Notes: generated from the sequence alone by a model not told the origin. Positions 49,984 to 59,740 are shown, numbered from the stretch's first letter. The stretch is 64,000 nt of DNA from Tepidanaerobacter sp. EBM-38 (GCA_001896545.1 MPOT01000041.1:43432-107431), one strand, 5' to 3'. Program-made: numbers and translations.

Positions 49984-50445
49984 ATGGGTGACGTGAAGAA
50001 TTTTTCTCCTGGTTATGAAGATGAAATTACTACGCCGGTAATTTACCTATTGCTTATGGCCAATGTTTTAGGACTGGTGGTTTTTCTTGATGACAAGATG
50101 AGCAAACATACTTCTATTAAAAAAAACGGATATAAGAATCACCCTAGAAATCACGCAATGAAGCAAATTGTAAAAACGTTACCAACTATATATGATAAAA
50201 ATATCATGTCAGAGCTGACCACCGAGAATGAATTAACTTCAGATGATAATATACCAGATAAAAAAGATAAAGATAAAAACAAAGATGTGGTGTTAGAACA
50301 AATTGAACAAACAATTGAGCAAATCGACAAAGAAATACCTAAACACAGAGATTACATCATTAGATTTAAAGAAACTACAGATTATAACAAACAAGTGGCT
50401 AAGCAGCCACTAGAACCATTAGTTTGGCACTTTCCAATTAAATAA
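49984..50445 (+). CDS. hypothetical protein with membrane-like segment and charged tail
   Basis: 153 residues. A hydrophobic stretch (TTPVIYLLLMANVLGLVVFLDD, about 16-37; excerpt YLLLMANVLGLVVFLD) is followed by a long, charged region with a Lys/Asp run (KKDKDKNKD) and a heptad-like VVLEQIEQTIEQIDKEI, and a C-terminus rich in Pro. The N-[LV]-L-G-[IL]-[IV]-x-F-L-[ND] pattern is shared with the protein at 46781-47149. GGGGAGAGG lies before ATG 49984. Family not recognised. Confidence 0.6.
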   Translation: MGDVKNFSPGYEDEITTPVIYLLLMANVLGLVVFLDDKMSKHTSIKKNGYKNHPRNHAMKQIVKTLPTIYDKNIMSELTTENELTSDDNIPDKKDKDKNKDVVLEQIEQTIEQIDKEIPKHRDYIIRFKETTDYNKQVAKQPLEPLVWHFPIK

Positions 50446-50467
50446 TATAACAAAACGTTAAATTGCA

Positions 50468-50497
50468 TTGACATGTAAGCTTTTCATGTGCTAAAAT
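50468..50497 (+). promoter_or_regulatory. sigma-A promoter of the rplU operon
   Basis: TTGACA (50468-50473), 18 bases, TAAAAT (50492-50497), about 95 bases before rplU. Confidence 0.75.
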
Positions 50498-50503
50498 ATC
50501 GTA

Positions 50504-50578
50504 GGTGGTTGTATTATACCTTCCACCGCACGGAACGGGTTTTAAAACAAGTTACCTGGATTCCGGCGAGAATAAGGA
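50504..50578 (+). ncRNA. L21 leader (autoregulatory 5' UTR of rplU)
   Basis: The transcribed leader between promoter and rplU carries GGTGG..CCTTCCACC, CCGCACGGAACGGG and ..ACCTGGATTCCGG elements able to form stems. A structured leader in this position fits the ribosomal protein L21 leader known from Firmicutes. Identification is from position and the paired segments. Confidence 0.6.
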
Positions 50579-50589
50579 GGAGATTAATT

Positions 50590-50901
50590 ATGTACGCAGT
50601 TATTGAAACTGGTGGAAAACAGTATCGTGTATCGGAAGGTGATATAATTCAAGTTGAAAAACTTCCGGCAGATGTAGGAGAATCAATTGAAATCGACAAA
50701 GTTATGGCATTATCTGCGGATAATGGTCTTAAGGTAGGGAAACCATGGCTTGAGAATGCGAAAGTGACAGCTAAAGTGCTGCGTCACGGCAAAAGCGATA
50801 AGATTATCGTCTTTAAGTACAAGCCTAAGAAAAATTATCGTAAGAGGCAAGGCCATCGCCAGCCATTTACGGAAATTCAAATTGAAAAAATAGAAGGATA
50901 G
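50590..50901 (+). CDS. rplU: 50S ribosomal protein L21
   Basis: 103 residues from ATG 50590 (AAGGAGGAG upstream). The sequence begins [18 protein letters not shown] and ends with [21 protein letters not shown], both diagnostic. The frame is open 34 codons upstream through the leader but without a start signal. First gene of rplU-prp-rpmA. Confidence 0.97.
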   Translation: MYAVIETGGKQYRVSEGDIIQVEKLPADVGESIEIDKVMALSADNGLKVGKPWLENAKVTAKVLRHGKSDKIIVFKYKPKKNYRKRQGHRQPFTEIQIEKIEG

Positions 50902-50902
50902 T

Positions 50903-51238
50903 ATGATAAGGGTAAGAATAAAGTCCCATCCTTTTGGCGGTTATAAATCAATAGAAATATCAGGCCATGCAGAGTATGCCGATTATGGCAAAGATATAGT
51001 TTGTGCTGGAGTTTCAGCCTTGGCAGAAACCGCAGTTTTGGGGCTAAAGAATGTCGCTGGCATAAAACCTGTGGTTGATAAAAAACCAGGTTGTTTCATG
51101 CTAAAACTTCCTGATGATATGACAGCAGAAGAGTTTAAAAAAGCGACAATTATTCTTGAGACCATATTTTTAGGAATTCGAGATATTGCAGAATCATATC
51201 CGTCGAATATTCAGACTGAACTTATAGAGGAGGTGTAG
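50903..51238 (+). CDS. prp: ribosomal-processing cysteine protease Prp
   Basis: 111 residues (YsxB/DUF464). The catalytic His22 lies in SGHAEYADYGKD and Cys34 in IVCAGVSALAETA. Prp removes the N-terminal extension of ribosomal protein L27, whose gene is next and does carry that extension. The gene follows rplU by one base. Confidence 0.95.
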   Translation: MIRVRIKSHPFGGYKSIEISGHAEYADYGKDIVCAGVSALAETAVLGLKNVAGIKPVVDKKPGCFMLKLPDDMTAEEFKKATIILETIFLGIRDIAESYPSNIQTELIEEV

Positions 51239-51241
51239 CTG

Positions 51242-51514
51242 ATGAATTTACAGCTTTTTGCTCAGAAAAAAGGCGGAGGAAGTTCGAAAAACGGTCGAGA
51301 CAGTCAGGCTAAGCGCTTAGGGGTCAAGAGGTATGACGGGCAGTTTGTAAGCGCCGGGAGCATACTGGTTCGCCAAAGAGGCACGAGGATATATCCAGGA
51401 CAAAATGTAGGTATGGGTGTAGATCATACACTTTTTGCTAAAGCTGATGGTTATGTTAAGTTCGAACAAAAGGGAAAAGATAAGAAACTTGTAAGCATAT
51501 ATGCAGCAAACTAA
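51242..51514 (+). CDS. rpmA: 50S ribosomal protein L27, with cleavable N-terminal extension
   Basis: 90 residues. It begins [26 protein letters not shown] is the Prp recognition sequence, and cleavage leaves the usual KKGGGSS start. The rest ([38 protein letters not shown]) is standard L27. GAGGAGG is upstream of ATG 51242. Confidence 0.97.
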   Translation: MNLQLFAQKKGGGSSKNGRDSQAKRLGVKRYDGQFVSAGSILVRQRGTRIYPGQNVGMGVDHTLFAKADGYVKFEQKGKDKKLVSIYAAN

Positions 51515-51575
51515 GCTCCTATAAATAGGAGCTGCTTTTTTAAGGTAACTATGGAAAAAGTTACCTTTGTTTTTT
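51514..51575 (+). terminator. tandem terminators after rpmA
   Basis: AGCTCCTA-TAAA-TAGGAGCT then GCTTTTTT, followed at once by AAGGTAACT..AGTTACCTT then TGTTTTTT. Confidence 0.88.
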
Positions 51576-51821
51576 ATCATTGACTCAAGACTACTAATGT
51601 GGCAACAACGTCGGATAAAATGGAAATATATTTTCTAAATATAAATTAAATATTAGAAAGATCAATGTTCTATTTTGATAGAAGGATTTTAAGATAAAAG
51701 GATAGAATATAAATAAAATATATAAAAAGTAAAAATACTAATATCAAATTTTATACCTTCAAACTTAATTATAGAAGCACACGAAACTATTAGTGAAATT
51801 AAGTGTGAAAGGGGATTGGGT
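51576..51821 (+). other. A+T-rich gap before the Spo0B-like gene
   Basis: About 245 bases without a coding sequence. It should hold the promoter of the spo0B-like/obg unit, but no -35/-10 pair stands out from the A+T-rich background. Confidence 0.5.
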
Positions 51822-52544
51822 TTGTTGGACAATAAAGGCTTCCCGATTATAATTACAATAAGTCAAATGCTTTCGACTATAGCAGCAATTGCCTTACTTA
51901 ATCTAGAATTTGATGAAAAAATACAGATTATTTTGATATGTCTTTTTTTCACTGTAGCTAGTTTTGCAATGATTAATTTTTTCTATGGTCAAAGACAAAA
52001 TTCAAGCACCGCAAAAAGTCTTTTTCAAGTTTTTCGATTGACAAGACATGATTTTCAAAATCACTTGCAGGTTTTATATAGTATGATTCAGTTGAAAAAA
52101 TATGAAGATGCTTTAAAATATATAGATAGTATAAAAAACAGAGATAAAGAAGTTAGTTATATTTGCAACAATTTGACCGATGTTTCGGTTATAAGCTGCT
52201 TATTGGAAATGTTATACACCTTGAAACGAAAGAATATAGGTATGAGTATTGAAGTAATTGATAAAGAACCTTATATTCCACAATTATCAAAGTTAACAGA
52301 AGAATTACAGAGATATATCTTGCAACTAGATAAGTTTCAGGGTAAAAAAGATATAAAGATTATTTTAGGAAAGTCAAAGTTAGAGATATGCTCTGAAACT
52401 ATAGGAGAAAGGGTAGTATTCAGTACTAAACATATCAATTTAAGCGATAGTAAAACACCCGTTTTTAAGTGGCTGAATGAGATGGTTTCCAATTATTGCG
52501 GTAAAAAACTGATTGATAGGTGTGATATAAATGTTCGTAGATAA
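51822..52544 (+). CDS. Spo0B-like sensor/phosphotransferase, membrane-anchored
   Basis: 240 residues. Two N-terminal membrane helices (about 8-25 and 34-52), then a helical hairpin with the likely phospho-accepting His76 in RLTRHDFQNHLQVLYSMIQL, like the RHDWxNxLQ motif of Spo0B, and a degenerate C-terminal domain without the N, G1 or G2 boxes of kinases. It lies between rpmA and obg, the place of spo0B in Bacillus. Bacillus Spo0B is soluble, so the membrane anchor is a difference. TTG 51822 (AAAGGGGA upstream) is preferred; TTG 51825 is possible. It overlaps obg by 14 bases. Confidence 0.75.
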   Translation: MLDNKGFPIIITISQMLSTIAAIALLNLEFDEKIQIILICLFFTVASFAMINFFYGQRQNSSTAKSLFQVFRLTRHDFQNHLQVLYSMIQLKKYEDALKYIDSIKNRDKEVSYICNNLTDVSVISCLLEMLYTLKRKNIGMSIEVIDKEPYIPQLSKLTEELQRYILQLDKFQGKKDIKIILGKSKLEICSETIGERVVFSTKHINLSDSKTPVFKWLNEMVSNYCGKKLIDRCDINVRR

Positions 52545-53799
52545 TGCAAAAATCTATGTAAAAGCAGGAGACGGAGGTAATGGCGTTGTAGCTTTCAGAA
52601 GAGAAAAATATGTACCGCGTGGAGGACCTAGCGGAGGCGACGGAGGTCGAGGCGGAGATGTGATTCTAATGGTAGATTCCAGCTTGTCAACTCTTATGGA
52701 TTTTAAGTATAAAATTCATTATAAAGCAAAAAGAGGTGAACATGGACAAGGGTCTAATAAATTTGGCCGAAGTGCTGAAGATCTTGTTATCAATGTACCA
52801 CCAGGAACTATTGTAAAGGATGCCGAGACTGGTGAAGTACTTGCGGATTTGGTAGAAAACGGAGAAAGCTTTGTTGTAGCTAAAGGCGGCCGAGGAGGTC
52901 GCGGTAATGCACGATTTACTTCTTCGGTTCACAGGGCTCCAGACTTTGCCGAGAAAGGTGAGCCGGGTGAAGAACGTTGGATTGTGTTAGAATTAAAACT
53001 AATAGCCGATGTAGGCCTTATAGGTTTTCCCAATGCCGGAAAATCTACACTGCTTTCCCGAATGACATCGGCAAAACCTAAAATCGCCGACTACCCATTT
53101 ACTACACTATCCCCTAACTTAGGAGTTGTAGACCCGGGGTTAGGCAAAGGAAACAGCTTTGTATTGGCTGATATTCCTGGCCTTATCGAAGGAGCTCATG
53201 AAGGGCAGGGCTTGGGCTATGAGTTTTTACGACATGTGGAAAGGACCCGTCTGCTTGTTCATGTGTTGGACATGTCAGGCATAGAAAGAGATCCGCTTGA
53301 GGGTTTCTATGCGATTAATCAAGAACTTGTAAAATACAGCAAGGAGCTTTCAGAAAAGCCTCAGGTGGTTGTAGCCAATAAAATGGATTTACCAAAAGCA
53401 CAGGAAAATTACGAAAGAATCAAACCGATAATTGAAAAATCCGGTTATACTATAATGCCTGTATCAGGAGCGACAGGTCATGGAATAAAGCAACTTTTGC
53501 AGTATATTGGAGAGATGCTTTCAAAAATACCAAAGGCAGAACCGGTAGAACATATTAAGCAATATAGAATAATAGAGGAAGAACCTTTTAAAATCAGTAA
53601 GGGTGGTCAGGTGTTTTATATTTCAGGTAAGACGGTAGAACGATTGGTAGCAATGACCGACCTTGAGAATGAGTCTGCAGTCAAACGCCTTCAGCGTACT
53701 TTCAAGAGGATGGGCATTGATAATGAATTAAAAGCTCAAGGGATTAAGCCCGGCGATACGGTAAAAATCGGTAATATAGAATTCTATTATATGGAATAA
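52531..53799 (+). CDS. obg: GTPase Obg/CgtA
   Basis: 422 residues. Glycine-rich OBG fold (1-158, GGPSGGDGGRGGDVI), G domain with GFPNAGKSTLLSRM, DIPGLIEGA and NKMDLP, and a C-terminal OCT domain (about 345-422). Obg is an essential GTPase in 50S assembly and stress control, and in Bacillus affects sporulation through Spo0B. ATG 52531 lies within the Spo0B-like gene. Confidence 0.97.
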   Translation: MFVDNAKIYVKAGDGGNGVVAFRREKYVPRGGPSGGDGGRGGDVILMVDSSLSTLMDFKYKIHYKAKRGEHGQGSNKFGRSAEDLVINVPPGTIVKDAETGEVLADLVENGESFVVAKGGRGGRGNARFTSSVHRAPDFAEKGEPGEERWIVLELKLIADVGLIGFPNAGKSTLLSRMTSAKPKIADYPFTTLSPNLGVVDPGLGKGNSFVLADIPGLIEGAHEGQGLGYEFLRHVERTRLLVHVLDMSGIERDPLEGFYAINQELVKYSKELSEKPQVVVANKMDLPKAQENYERIKPIIEKSGYTIMPVSGATGHGIKQLLQYIGEMLSKIPKAEPVEHIKQYRIIEEEPFKISKGGQVFYISGKTVERLVAMTDLENESAVKRLQRTFKRMGIDNELKAQGIKPGDTVKIGNIEFYYME

Positions 53800-53823
53800 G
53801 GATAACTATGTAATAATTTTATA

Positions 53824-53853
53824 TTGAAAGATTAGAGTTAAGCGTGGTATAAT
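53824..53853 (+). promoter_or_regulatory. sigma-A promoter for nadD
   Basis: TTGAAA (53824-53829), 18 bases, TATAAT (53848-53853) with an extended TGG just before it, 36 bases upstream of nadD. Confidence 0.65.
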
Positions 53854-53889
53854 TTTGGTGATTTAAAGCTGTAAAGGGAGGATTTTGTA

Positions 53890-54504
53890 TTGTCAAACAA
53901 CGAAAAGGTGGGTATAATGGGAGGAACATTTGACCCCATTCATTATGGCCATCTTGTCACAGCAGAAACTGCTAGAACTAACTTTAAATTAGACAGAGTT
54001 ATTTTCACGCCTGCCGGAAGGCCACCTCACAAAAAAGGTTATACGGTTACATCTTCTGAAGACAGATATCTTATGACAATGCTTGCTATCAACAATAATC
54101 CTTTTTTTGAAATTTCAAGAATGGAGATTGAAAGACCGGGCTTAACTTATACTGTTGATACTTTAGAGCAGTTTTACAACGAGCTAGGCAAGAATGTAAA
54201 ACTTTATTTTATTAGCGGGGCAGATGCAGTTTTTGATATACTGACATGGAAAGATGTGGACAAGGTTTTAAGTTACTGCACTTTTATTGCTGCAACAAGG
54301 CCCGGTTACCCAATGGATCAGCTAAATCAGAAACTGATGCAAATTAGGCAGATATATGGGCAGCAAGTTGTTCCTATGAAAGTTACAAGCCTTGATATCT
54401 CCTCGACTGAAATACGTAGGAGGGTTAAAGAGGGTCTTTCCATCAAATATCTCCTTCCTGAGAGTGTAGAAACATATATACAGAAAAGTGGTCTTTATAG
54501 GTGA
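53890..54504 (+). CDS. nadD: nicotinate-nucleotide adenylyltransferase
   Basis: 204 residues. GIMGGTFDPIHYGHLV contains the HxGH-type nucleotidyltransferase motif, and the C-terminus has SSTEIRRRVKEG. It makes nicotinate adenine dinucleotide in NAD synthesis. TTG 53890 follows AAAGGGAGGA. The stop overlaps the yqeK start region. Confidence 0.95.
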   Translation: MSNNEKVGIMGGTFDPIHYGHLVTAETARTNFKLDRVIFTPAGRPPHKKGYTVTSSEDRYLMTMLAINNNPFFEISRMEIERPGLTYTVDTLEQFYNELGKNVKLYFISGADAVFDILTWKDVDKVLSYCTFIAATRPGYPMDQLNQKLMQIRQIYGQQVVPMKVTSLDISSTEIRRRVKEGLSIKYLLPESVETYIQKSGLYR

Positions 54505-55088
54505 AAATGACGCTGGAAAAAATGAAACAAAAATTAAGAAAAAACATGAATGATAAAAGGTTCTTACATTCATTAGGTGTTATGCAAACTGCAGAAAAAT
54601 TAGCGGTTCGTTATGAAGGGGATATCGAGAAAGCCAAAGTAGCAGGTCTGCTTCATGATTGTGCTAGAGGGTTGGATACGGAATGTCAGTTGAAACTGGT
54701 AAAATATTTTGGTATACTTTTAGATGATATTGAAAGACGAGAAAAAGTTCTAATACACGGACCTTTAGGGGCTGTGATAGCCAAAGTAGAATACGGTATT
54801 ACTGACGAACAGATACTTAAAGCTATAAAAGTTCATACTACTGGTGATGCAGATATGAACCTGCTTGATAAGATAATATTTCTTTCGGATTTTATTGAGC
54901 CAAATAGATGTTTTCCTGGCGTTGAAGAGTTAAGAGTAAAGGCCTTTCAAGACCTTGATGATGCAATTATTGGTGCTTTTGATTCTACAATAAGGTATGT
55001 TTTAAGCAAAAAAAGCTTATTACATCCAAAGACAATTTTAGGCAGGAATTTTATTCTTATGCAAAGGGAGAGCGAGGGGAAAGTATGA
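54501..55088 (+). CDS. yqeK: HD-domain hydrolase YqeK, Ap4A-hydrolase type
   Basis: 195 residues with HSLGVMQTAEKLA, AGLLHDCARG (the HD pair) and TGDADMNLLDKIIFLSDFIEP. YqeK splits diadenosine tetraphosphate to two ADP. GTG 54501 overlaps the nadD stop; ATG 54507 or 54522 are possible starts. The nadD-yqeK-lytR-rsfS order is typical of Firmicutes. Confidence 0.93.
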   Translation: MKMTLEKMKQKLRKNMNDKRFLHSLGVMQTAEKLAVRYEGDIEKAKVAGLLHDCARGLDTECQLKLVKYFGILLDDIERREKVLIHGPLGAVIAKVEYGITDEQILKAIKVHTTGDADMNLLDKIIFLSDFIEPNRCFPGVEELRVKAFQDLDDAIIGAFDSTIRYVLSKKSLLHPKTILGRNFILMQRESEGKV

Positions 55089-56260
55089 AAAGGCCTTTGA
55101 AAATAGCTTTATCAATTCTTTTATTTATAGTACTTTCACTCGGAAGCGGATTCTATTATACGCTTAGGAGTTTGAATGCACCATTGGAAGCCGGCAGCGA
55201 TCCTAATACTTCAAATACCGATGAACTAGTGGAAGGCGGCAGACAAAATATATTACTTTTGGGCATGGATGCAGGTACCTTAGGAGCTAAAGAAGAACAT
55301 AACCGGCATCGTTCAGATACTATTTTAGTAGTAAGTTTGGACAAAAAAAATAAAGATGTCAAGATTTTATCAATCCCAAGAGATACAAGAGTAAGACTTG
55401 GGGGATACGGAATCCAAAAGATAAATGCTGCTACGGCTTTTGGTGGGGCGGACTTGGCGGTAAAAACTGTTAAGAATTTTTTAGGTGTGCCTATTCACAA
55501 TTATGTGGTAGTTAAGCTTTCAAGCTTTAAAAATATAGTAGATGCCTTGGGTGGTGTAGATATAGATATTAAAGAACGAATGAAATACAGTGACCCTGCA
55601 GGTGGCATATATATAGATTTATACCCCGGGCAGCAGACTCTTGACGGAGATAAGGCAGAACAATTTGTAAGATACAGAGGTTATGCAGATGCCGATATTG
55701 GTCGTGTTAAAGCTCAGCAGCAGTTCATGGAGGCTCTGATCAAGAAAGCTCTTAAACCTGCTACTCTTTTAAAGCTTCCTAAAATCATAGATATAGTTCA
55801 AGAAAATGTAGAAACTGACATACAACCTTTGGAGATGGCGAGCCTGGCTAATTTTGCAAGGCAGGTAAAGCAAGAAGATATAAAAATGTATATAGTACCG
55901 GGTGAGGGCAAATACATCTCGGGGATAAGTTATTTTATACCTTTTCAGAATCAGCTTGACGAGATGATAGATGAGATATTTTTTGATGATGGTAACATCA
56001 AAGTTGCCGTGCTAAACGGGAATGGCGCTAAGGGTGTTGCCTCTAAAGTGGCAAGCAAGCTCGAATCCCAAGGCTTTAAGGTAGTTACCGTGGCAAATGC
56101 CGATAATTTCGACTATGAAACTACCACTATAATATATCCGAAGGATAAAAAGAGTGAAGCGGAGGAAGTCGCTAAAGTGCTTGCACAAGCACGGCTGGAA
56201 GAAGAAGCAGATGACAGTATTGTTCTTCCTACGATAATAGTTGGGAAGGATGCAAATTAA
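55085..56260 (+). CDS. LytR-CpsA-Psr family protein with LytR_C domain
   Basis: 391 residues: membrane anchor (about 7-26), LCP catalytic domain (about 75-230; LGMDAGT, RSDTILVVSLD, LSIPRDTRV, RYRGYADADIGRVKAQQQF) and a C-terminal LytR_C domain (about 300-385; KVAVLNGNGAKGVASKVA). LCP enzymes attach anionic polymers to peptidoglycan. ATG 55085 overlaps the yqeK stop (ATGA). Confidence 0.93.
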   Translation: MKRPLKIALSILLFIVLSLGSGFYYTLRSLNAPLEAGSDPNTSNTDELVEGGRQNILLLGMDAGTLGAKEEHNRHRSDTILVVSLDKKNKDVKILSIPRDTRVRLGGYGIQKINAATAFGGADLAVKTVKNFLGVPIHNYVVVKLSSFKNIVDALGGVDIDIKERMKYSDPAGGIYIDLYPGQQTLDGDKAEQFVRYRGYADADIGRVKAQQQFMEALIKKALKPATLLKLPKIIDIVQENVETDIQPLEMASLANFARQVKQEDIKMYIVPGEGKYISGISYFIPFQNQLDEMIDEIFFDDGNIKVAVLNGNGAKGVASKVASKLESQGFKVVTVANADNFDYETTTIIYPKDKKSEAEEVAKVLAQARLEEEADDSIVLPTIIVGKDAN

Positions 56261-56277
56261 TATATGGAGGGAAATGG

Positions 56278-56682
56278 ATGATAATAGACCCTAAAACCTG
56301 TGCCATTGAAGCGGCCGGTATTTTAAAGGATAAAAAGGGTCAGGATATTTTAGTGCTGGATATAAGTTCTATAGCGGTATTTTCTGATTACTTTGTAATA
56401 GCTACCGGCATATCACCGATTCATGTTCAAGCACTGGCCGACGAAGTTGAACAAAGGCTTGTTGCAAAAGGATATAGATTTAAAAGCAAAGAAGGCTATA
56501 AAGACGGCAGATGGGTGCTTATAGATTTTTATGATGTAATCGTTCATATTTTTACTCGTTCTGAAAGAGAATACTACATGTTGGAGCGACTCTGGGCAGA
56601 TGCAAAAACGATTGATTTACCGTCGGATAGCATTGACACTAAAAAAGACTTGCAATATAATAATAAGGAAAATCTAATATAA
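56278..56682 (+). CDS. rsfS: ribosome silencing factor RsfS
   Basis: 134 residues. DILVLDISSIAVFSDYFVIATG, GRWVLIDFYDVIVHIFT and REYYMLERLWADA are RsfS/Iojap signatures. It binds L14 and blocks subunit joining when nutrients are short. ATG 56278 follows GGAGGGAA. The last 20 residues are a polar tail. Confidence 0.96.
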   Translation: MIIDPKTCAIEAAGILKDKKGQDILVLDISSIAVFSDYFVIATGISPIHVQALADEVEQRLVAKGYRFKSKEGYKDGRWVLIDFYDVIVHIFTRSEREYYMLERLWADAKTIDLPSDSIDTKKDLQYNNKENLI

Positions 56683-56719
56683 TTATTTATTCCATTGAAT
56701 CATTACTTAATTTAAAAGA

Positions 56720-56920
56720 TACTAGAAGGAATAGTAAGAGGTAGTTGTTCTTAACAGAGACTCGGAACACAGGTGAAATCCGGGAGAACAAACCTCTGAA
56801 CTCACCTTCGGATAAGCCGACAGGCGTTAAAATGTTTAAGTTGGGCATCAAGGCCAATTAGGGTGGTACCGCGAGGAAGAGTTTCTCGTCCCTAACAAGG
56901 GATAAGAAACTTTTTTTAAT
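56720..56920 (+). promoter_or_regulatory. T-box leader controlling leuS
   Basis: The conserved T-box AGGGTGGTACCGCG is at 56860-56873 and is followed by a terminator hairpin (GAGTTTCT..TCCCT / AGGGA..AGAAACT, then TTTTTTT, ending near 56918). The Stem I region (about 56738-56800) closes with AGAGGT..TTGTTCT / AGAACAAACCTCT. CUC leucine triplets occur at 56761-56763, 56794-56796 and 56801-56803; which one is the specifier I cannot fix. Uncharged tRNA-Leu would turn on leuS. Confidence 0.92.
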
Positions 56921-57005
56921 TTAATGCATTTAAAATATAAGCTTTTGTTAATATAATATAAACCTAGCTGCTTTTTGAATATTATTTACGAAGGAGGCAA
57001 TTAAG

Positions 57006-59456
57006 TTGAAATACGATTTTAAACTGATCGAGAGTAAGTGGCAGAAAAAATGGGAAGAAGATAAGATATACAAAACCTCAGAAGATTATAATAAACCTAA
57101 ATATTACTGTCTTGAAATGTTTCCATATCCTTCAGGGAATCTGCATATGGGCCATGTTCGCAATTATTCAATAGGTGACGTAGTTGCACGATTTAAAAGA
57201 ATGAACGGTTTTAATGTACTCTATCCCATGGGGTGGGATGCATTTGGTCTTCCGGCTGAAAATGCTGCCATAAAGCATGGCATACATCCGTCTAAATGGA
57301 CATGGAGTAATATCGACAATATGAGAACACAGTTAAAGCAATTAGGATTAAGCTATGACTGGGATAGAGAAGTTGCTACATGTCACCCTAATTACTATAA
57401 ATGGACTCAGTGGTTTTTTTTATTGTTATATAAAAGAGGTCTTGCGTATCGCAAAAAGGCTTTCGTGAATTGGTGCCCATCATGTTCAACAGTTTTGGCA
57501 AACGAACAGGTGGTAGATGGAATATGTGACCGTTGCAAAACTGAGGTTGTTAAAAAAGAACTTGAACAATGGTTTTTTAAGATAACTGATTATGCGGACG
57601 AACTGTTAAATGATTTGGAAAAACTTCCTGGATGGCCTGATAAAGTCAAAACCATGCAGCAAAATTGGATTGGGCGAAGTGAAGGTGTAGAGTTCTCATT
57701 TACTGCTGAGAAAACGGGTGATAAAATTTCGGTATTTACCACACGACCTGATACGGTCTATGGGGTTTCATATGTAGTCTTAGCACCTGAACATCCGTTG
57801 GTAGAAACCCTTTCTTCTGGAACAGAGTATGAAGCTTCTGTTAAAGAATTCAAAAAGAAAATGGAAAAATACAATGAAATAGTCAGAACTTCTACTGAAA
57901 CTGAAAAAGAAGGTGTATTTACAGGAGCATATGCTATAAATCCCATGAACGGCGAAAAAGTGCCTATTTGGATAGCAAATTATGTGCTATTGGGTTATGG
58001 CACTGGGGCTGTTATGGGGGTTCCGGCCCATGACCAGCGTGACTTTGAATTTGCGAAAAAGTATAACTTGCCTATAAAGGTAGTTATTTCTCCGCAAGAT
58101 AAAACCTTACATCCTGATGAAATGAATGAGGCTTTTGTAGATGACGGCATCCTGGTGAACTCCGATAGATTTAACGGTATGAGTAATATTGAGGCCATCA
58201 AAGCCATAGGTCAATATATGGAAGATATAGGGATTGGAAAGTTTGAAGTAAACTTTAAACTTAGAGACTGGCTGATTTCACGTCAGAGATACTGGGGTGC
58301 ACCTATACCCATAGTTTACTGCGATAAATGCGGTGTGGTCCCAGTGCCTGAAGAGGATTTACCGGTGTTGCTGCCGGAGGATATACAGTTTAATACTCGA
58401 GGCACTTCTCCACTGCAAGAATGCGATGAATTTTTAAATACGACCTGTCCAAAATGCCATGGGCCAGCTCGCAGAGAAACGGATACAATGGATACATTTG
58501 TATGTTCTTCTTGGTATTTTTACAGATATACTGATGCCAGAAACGAAGAAGAACCATTTGCTCGAGAAAAGGTTAATTATTGGATGCCTGTGGATCAATA
58601 TATAGGCGGTGTGGAGCATGCCATACTGCATTTAATGTATTCAAGGTTTTTTAATAAGGTAATTCGTGATGCCGGTCTGGTAGCCGTTGATGAGCCTTTT
58701 GAGAATTTGCTCACACAGGGTATGGTGTTAAGAGACGGTATAAAGATGTCAAAATCTATTGGGAACACTGTAAGCCCTGAAGAAATTATAGAAAAATATG
58801 GAGCTGATACTGCAAGGCTGTTCATACTTTTTGCTGCTCCACCGGAAAGGGATTTGGAGTGGAGTGACCAAGGTGTGGAAGGATGTTTTAGATTTCTTCA
58901 GAGGGTCTTTCGACTGGTAGAAGAATTATCCAATAAATTAAGTAATGCAGGGAACTTTGGAGAATATGATAAGGATGTACGCCGTATTACTCACAAAACT
59001 ATCAAGAAAGTAACCGAAGATGTAAGCGAAAGGTTTAACTTCAATACTGCCATAAGCGCTATAATGGAAATGGTAAACGGATTAAATGCCCACAAAGATA
59101 CTAACATTTCAAAAACCGTATTAAAAGAAGCTTTAGATAATCTCCTTTTGCTGCTAGCTCCTTTTGCCCCTCATATAACGGAGGAGTTGTGGCATACTTT
59201 AGGCCATAAAGAGAGTGTTCATCTAATGCCTTGGCCTAAATATGATGCTAATGCCATTGTGGAAGATGAAATAGAAATTGTTATACAGATTAATGGAAAA
59301 GTGCGAGATAAAATGAAAATTTCTGTTGAAGCCTCAGAAGATGAAATGAGAGAAACAGCATTAAAACAAGAAAAACTTTTATCTTTATTAGAAGGTAAAA
59401 AAATAGTAAAGGTTATCACTGTACCCAAAAAGCTTGTAAATATAGTGGTAAAGTAA
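57006..59456 (+). CDS. leuS: leucyl-tRNA synthetase
   Basis: 816 residues of class I. HIGH motif as HMGH in [18 protein letters not shown] intact in [11 protein letters not shown], the CP1 editing domain (about 220-405), zinc-ligand pairs CPSC/CDRC and CDKC/CPKC, and the C-terminal anticodon-binding domain. TTG 57006 has GAAGGAGG. Controlled by the T-box leader. Confidence 0.98.
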   Translation: MKYDFKLIESKWQKKWEEDKIYKTSEDYNKPKYYCLEMFPYPSGNLHMGHVRNYSIGDVVARFKRMNGFNVLYPMGWDAFGLPAENAAIKHGIHPSKWTWSNIDNMRTQLKQLGLSYDWDREVATCHPNYYKWTQWFFLLLYKRGLAYRKKAFVNWCPSCSTVLANEQVVDGICDRCKTEVVKKELEQWFFKITDYADELLNDLEKLPGWPDKVKTMQQNWIGRSEGVEFSFTAEKTGDKISVFTTRPDTVYGVSYVVLAPEHPLVETLSSGTEYEASVKEFKKKMEKYNEIVRTSTETEKEGVFTGAYAINPMNGEKVPIWIANYVLLGYGTGAVMGVPAHDQRDFEFAKKYNLPIKVVISPQDKTLHPDEMNEAFVDDGILVNSDRFNGMSNIEAIKAIGQYMEDIGIGKFEVNFKLRDWLISRQRYWGAPIPIVYCDKCGVVPVPEEDLPVLLPEDIQFNTRGTSPLQECDEFLNTTCPKCHGPARRETDTMDTFVCSSWYFYRYTDARNEEEPFAREKVNYWMPVDQYIGGVEHAILHLMYSRFFNKVIRDAGLVAVDEPFENLLTQGMVLRDGIKMSKSIGNTVSPEEIIEKYGADTARLFILFAAPPERDLEWSDQGVEGCFRFLQRVFRLVEELSNKLSNAGNFGEYDKDVRRITHKTIKKVTEDVSERFNFNTAISAIMEMVNGLNAHKDTNISKTVLKEALDNLLLLLAPFAPHITEELWHTLGHKESVHLMPWPKYDANAIVEDEIEIVIQINGKVRDKMKISVEASEDEMRETALKQEKLLSLLEGKKIVKVITVPKKLVNIVVK

Positions 59457-59482
59457 ACATGTTTTAAGAATCTCATATAATA

Positions 59483-59566
59483 AACTGTCTACATGTAAAA
59501 TAGACAGTTAAAACAATATAACATTATTACGCAGAGCGCCAACCAGAGATGATTGGTGCTCTTTTT
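59483..59566 (+). terminator. two hairpins after leuS
   Basis: AACTGTCTA..TAGACAGTT (59483-59509) has no T-run; GAGCGCCAA..TTGGTGCTC (59534-59561) is followed by TTTTT and is the likely terminator. Confidence 0.7.
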
Positions 59567-59740
59567 GTGCTTCAAAGCCTGAAAGACAATCAAGATGTTT
59601 CAACAGACATACTGTAGTTATTTTGATTCTACCCTGTATCGCCTTAATATTTTACTCATATGGCGGTTCCGATTTATCTTGGTACAGCTATTATCTAAGG
59701 ACAACTATTGTATGAAAGAGGAAAGTGAGGTAAAATATTA

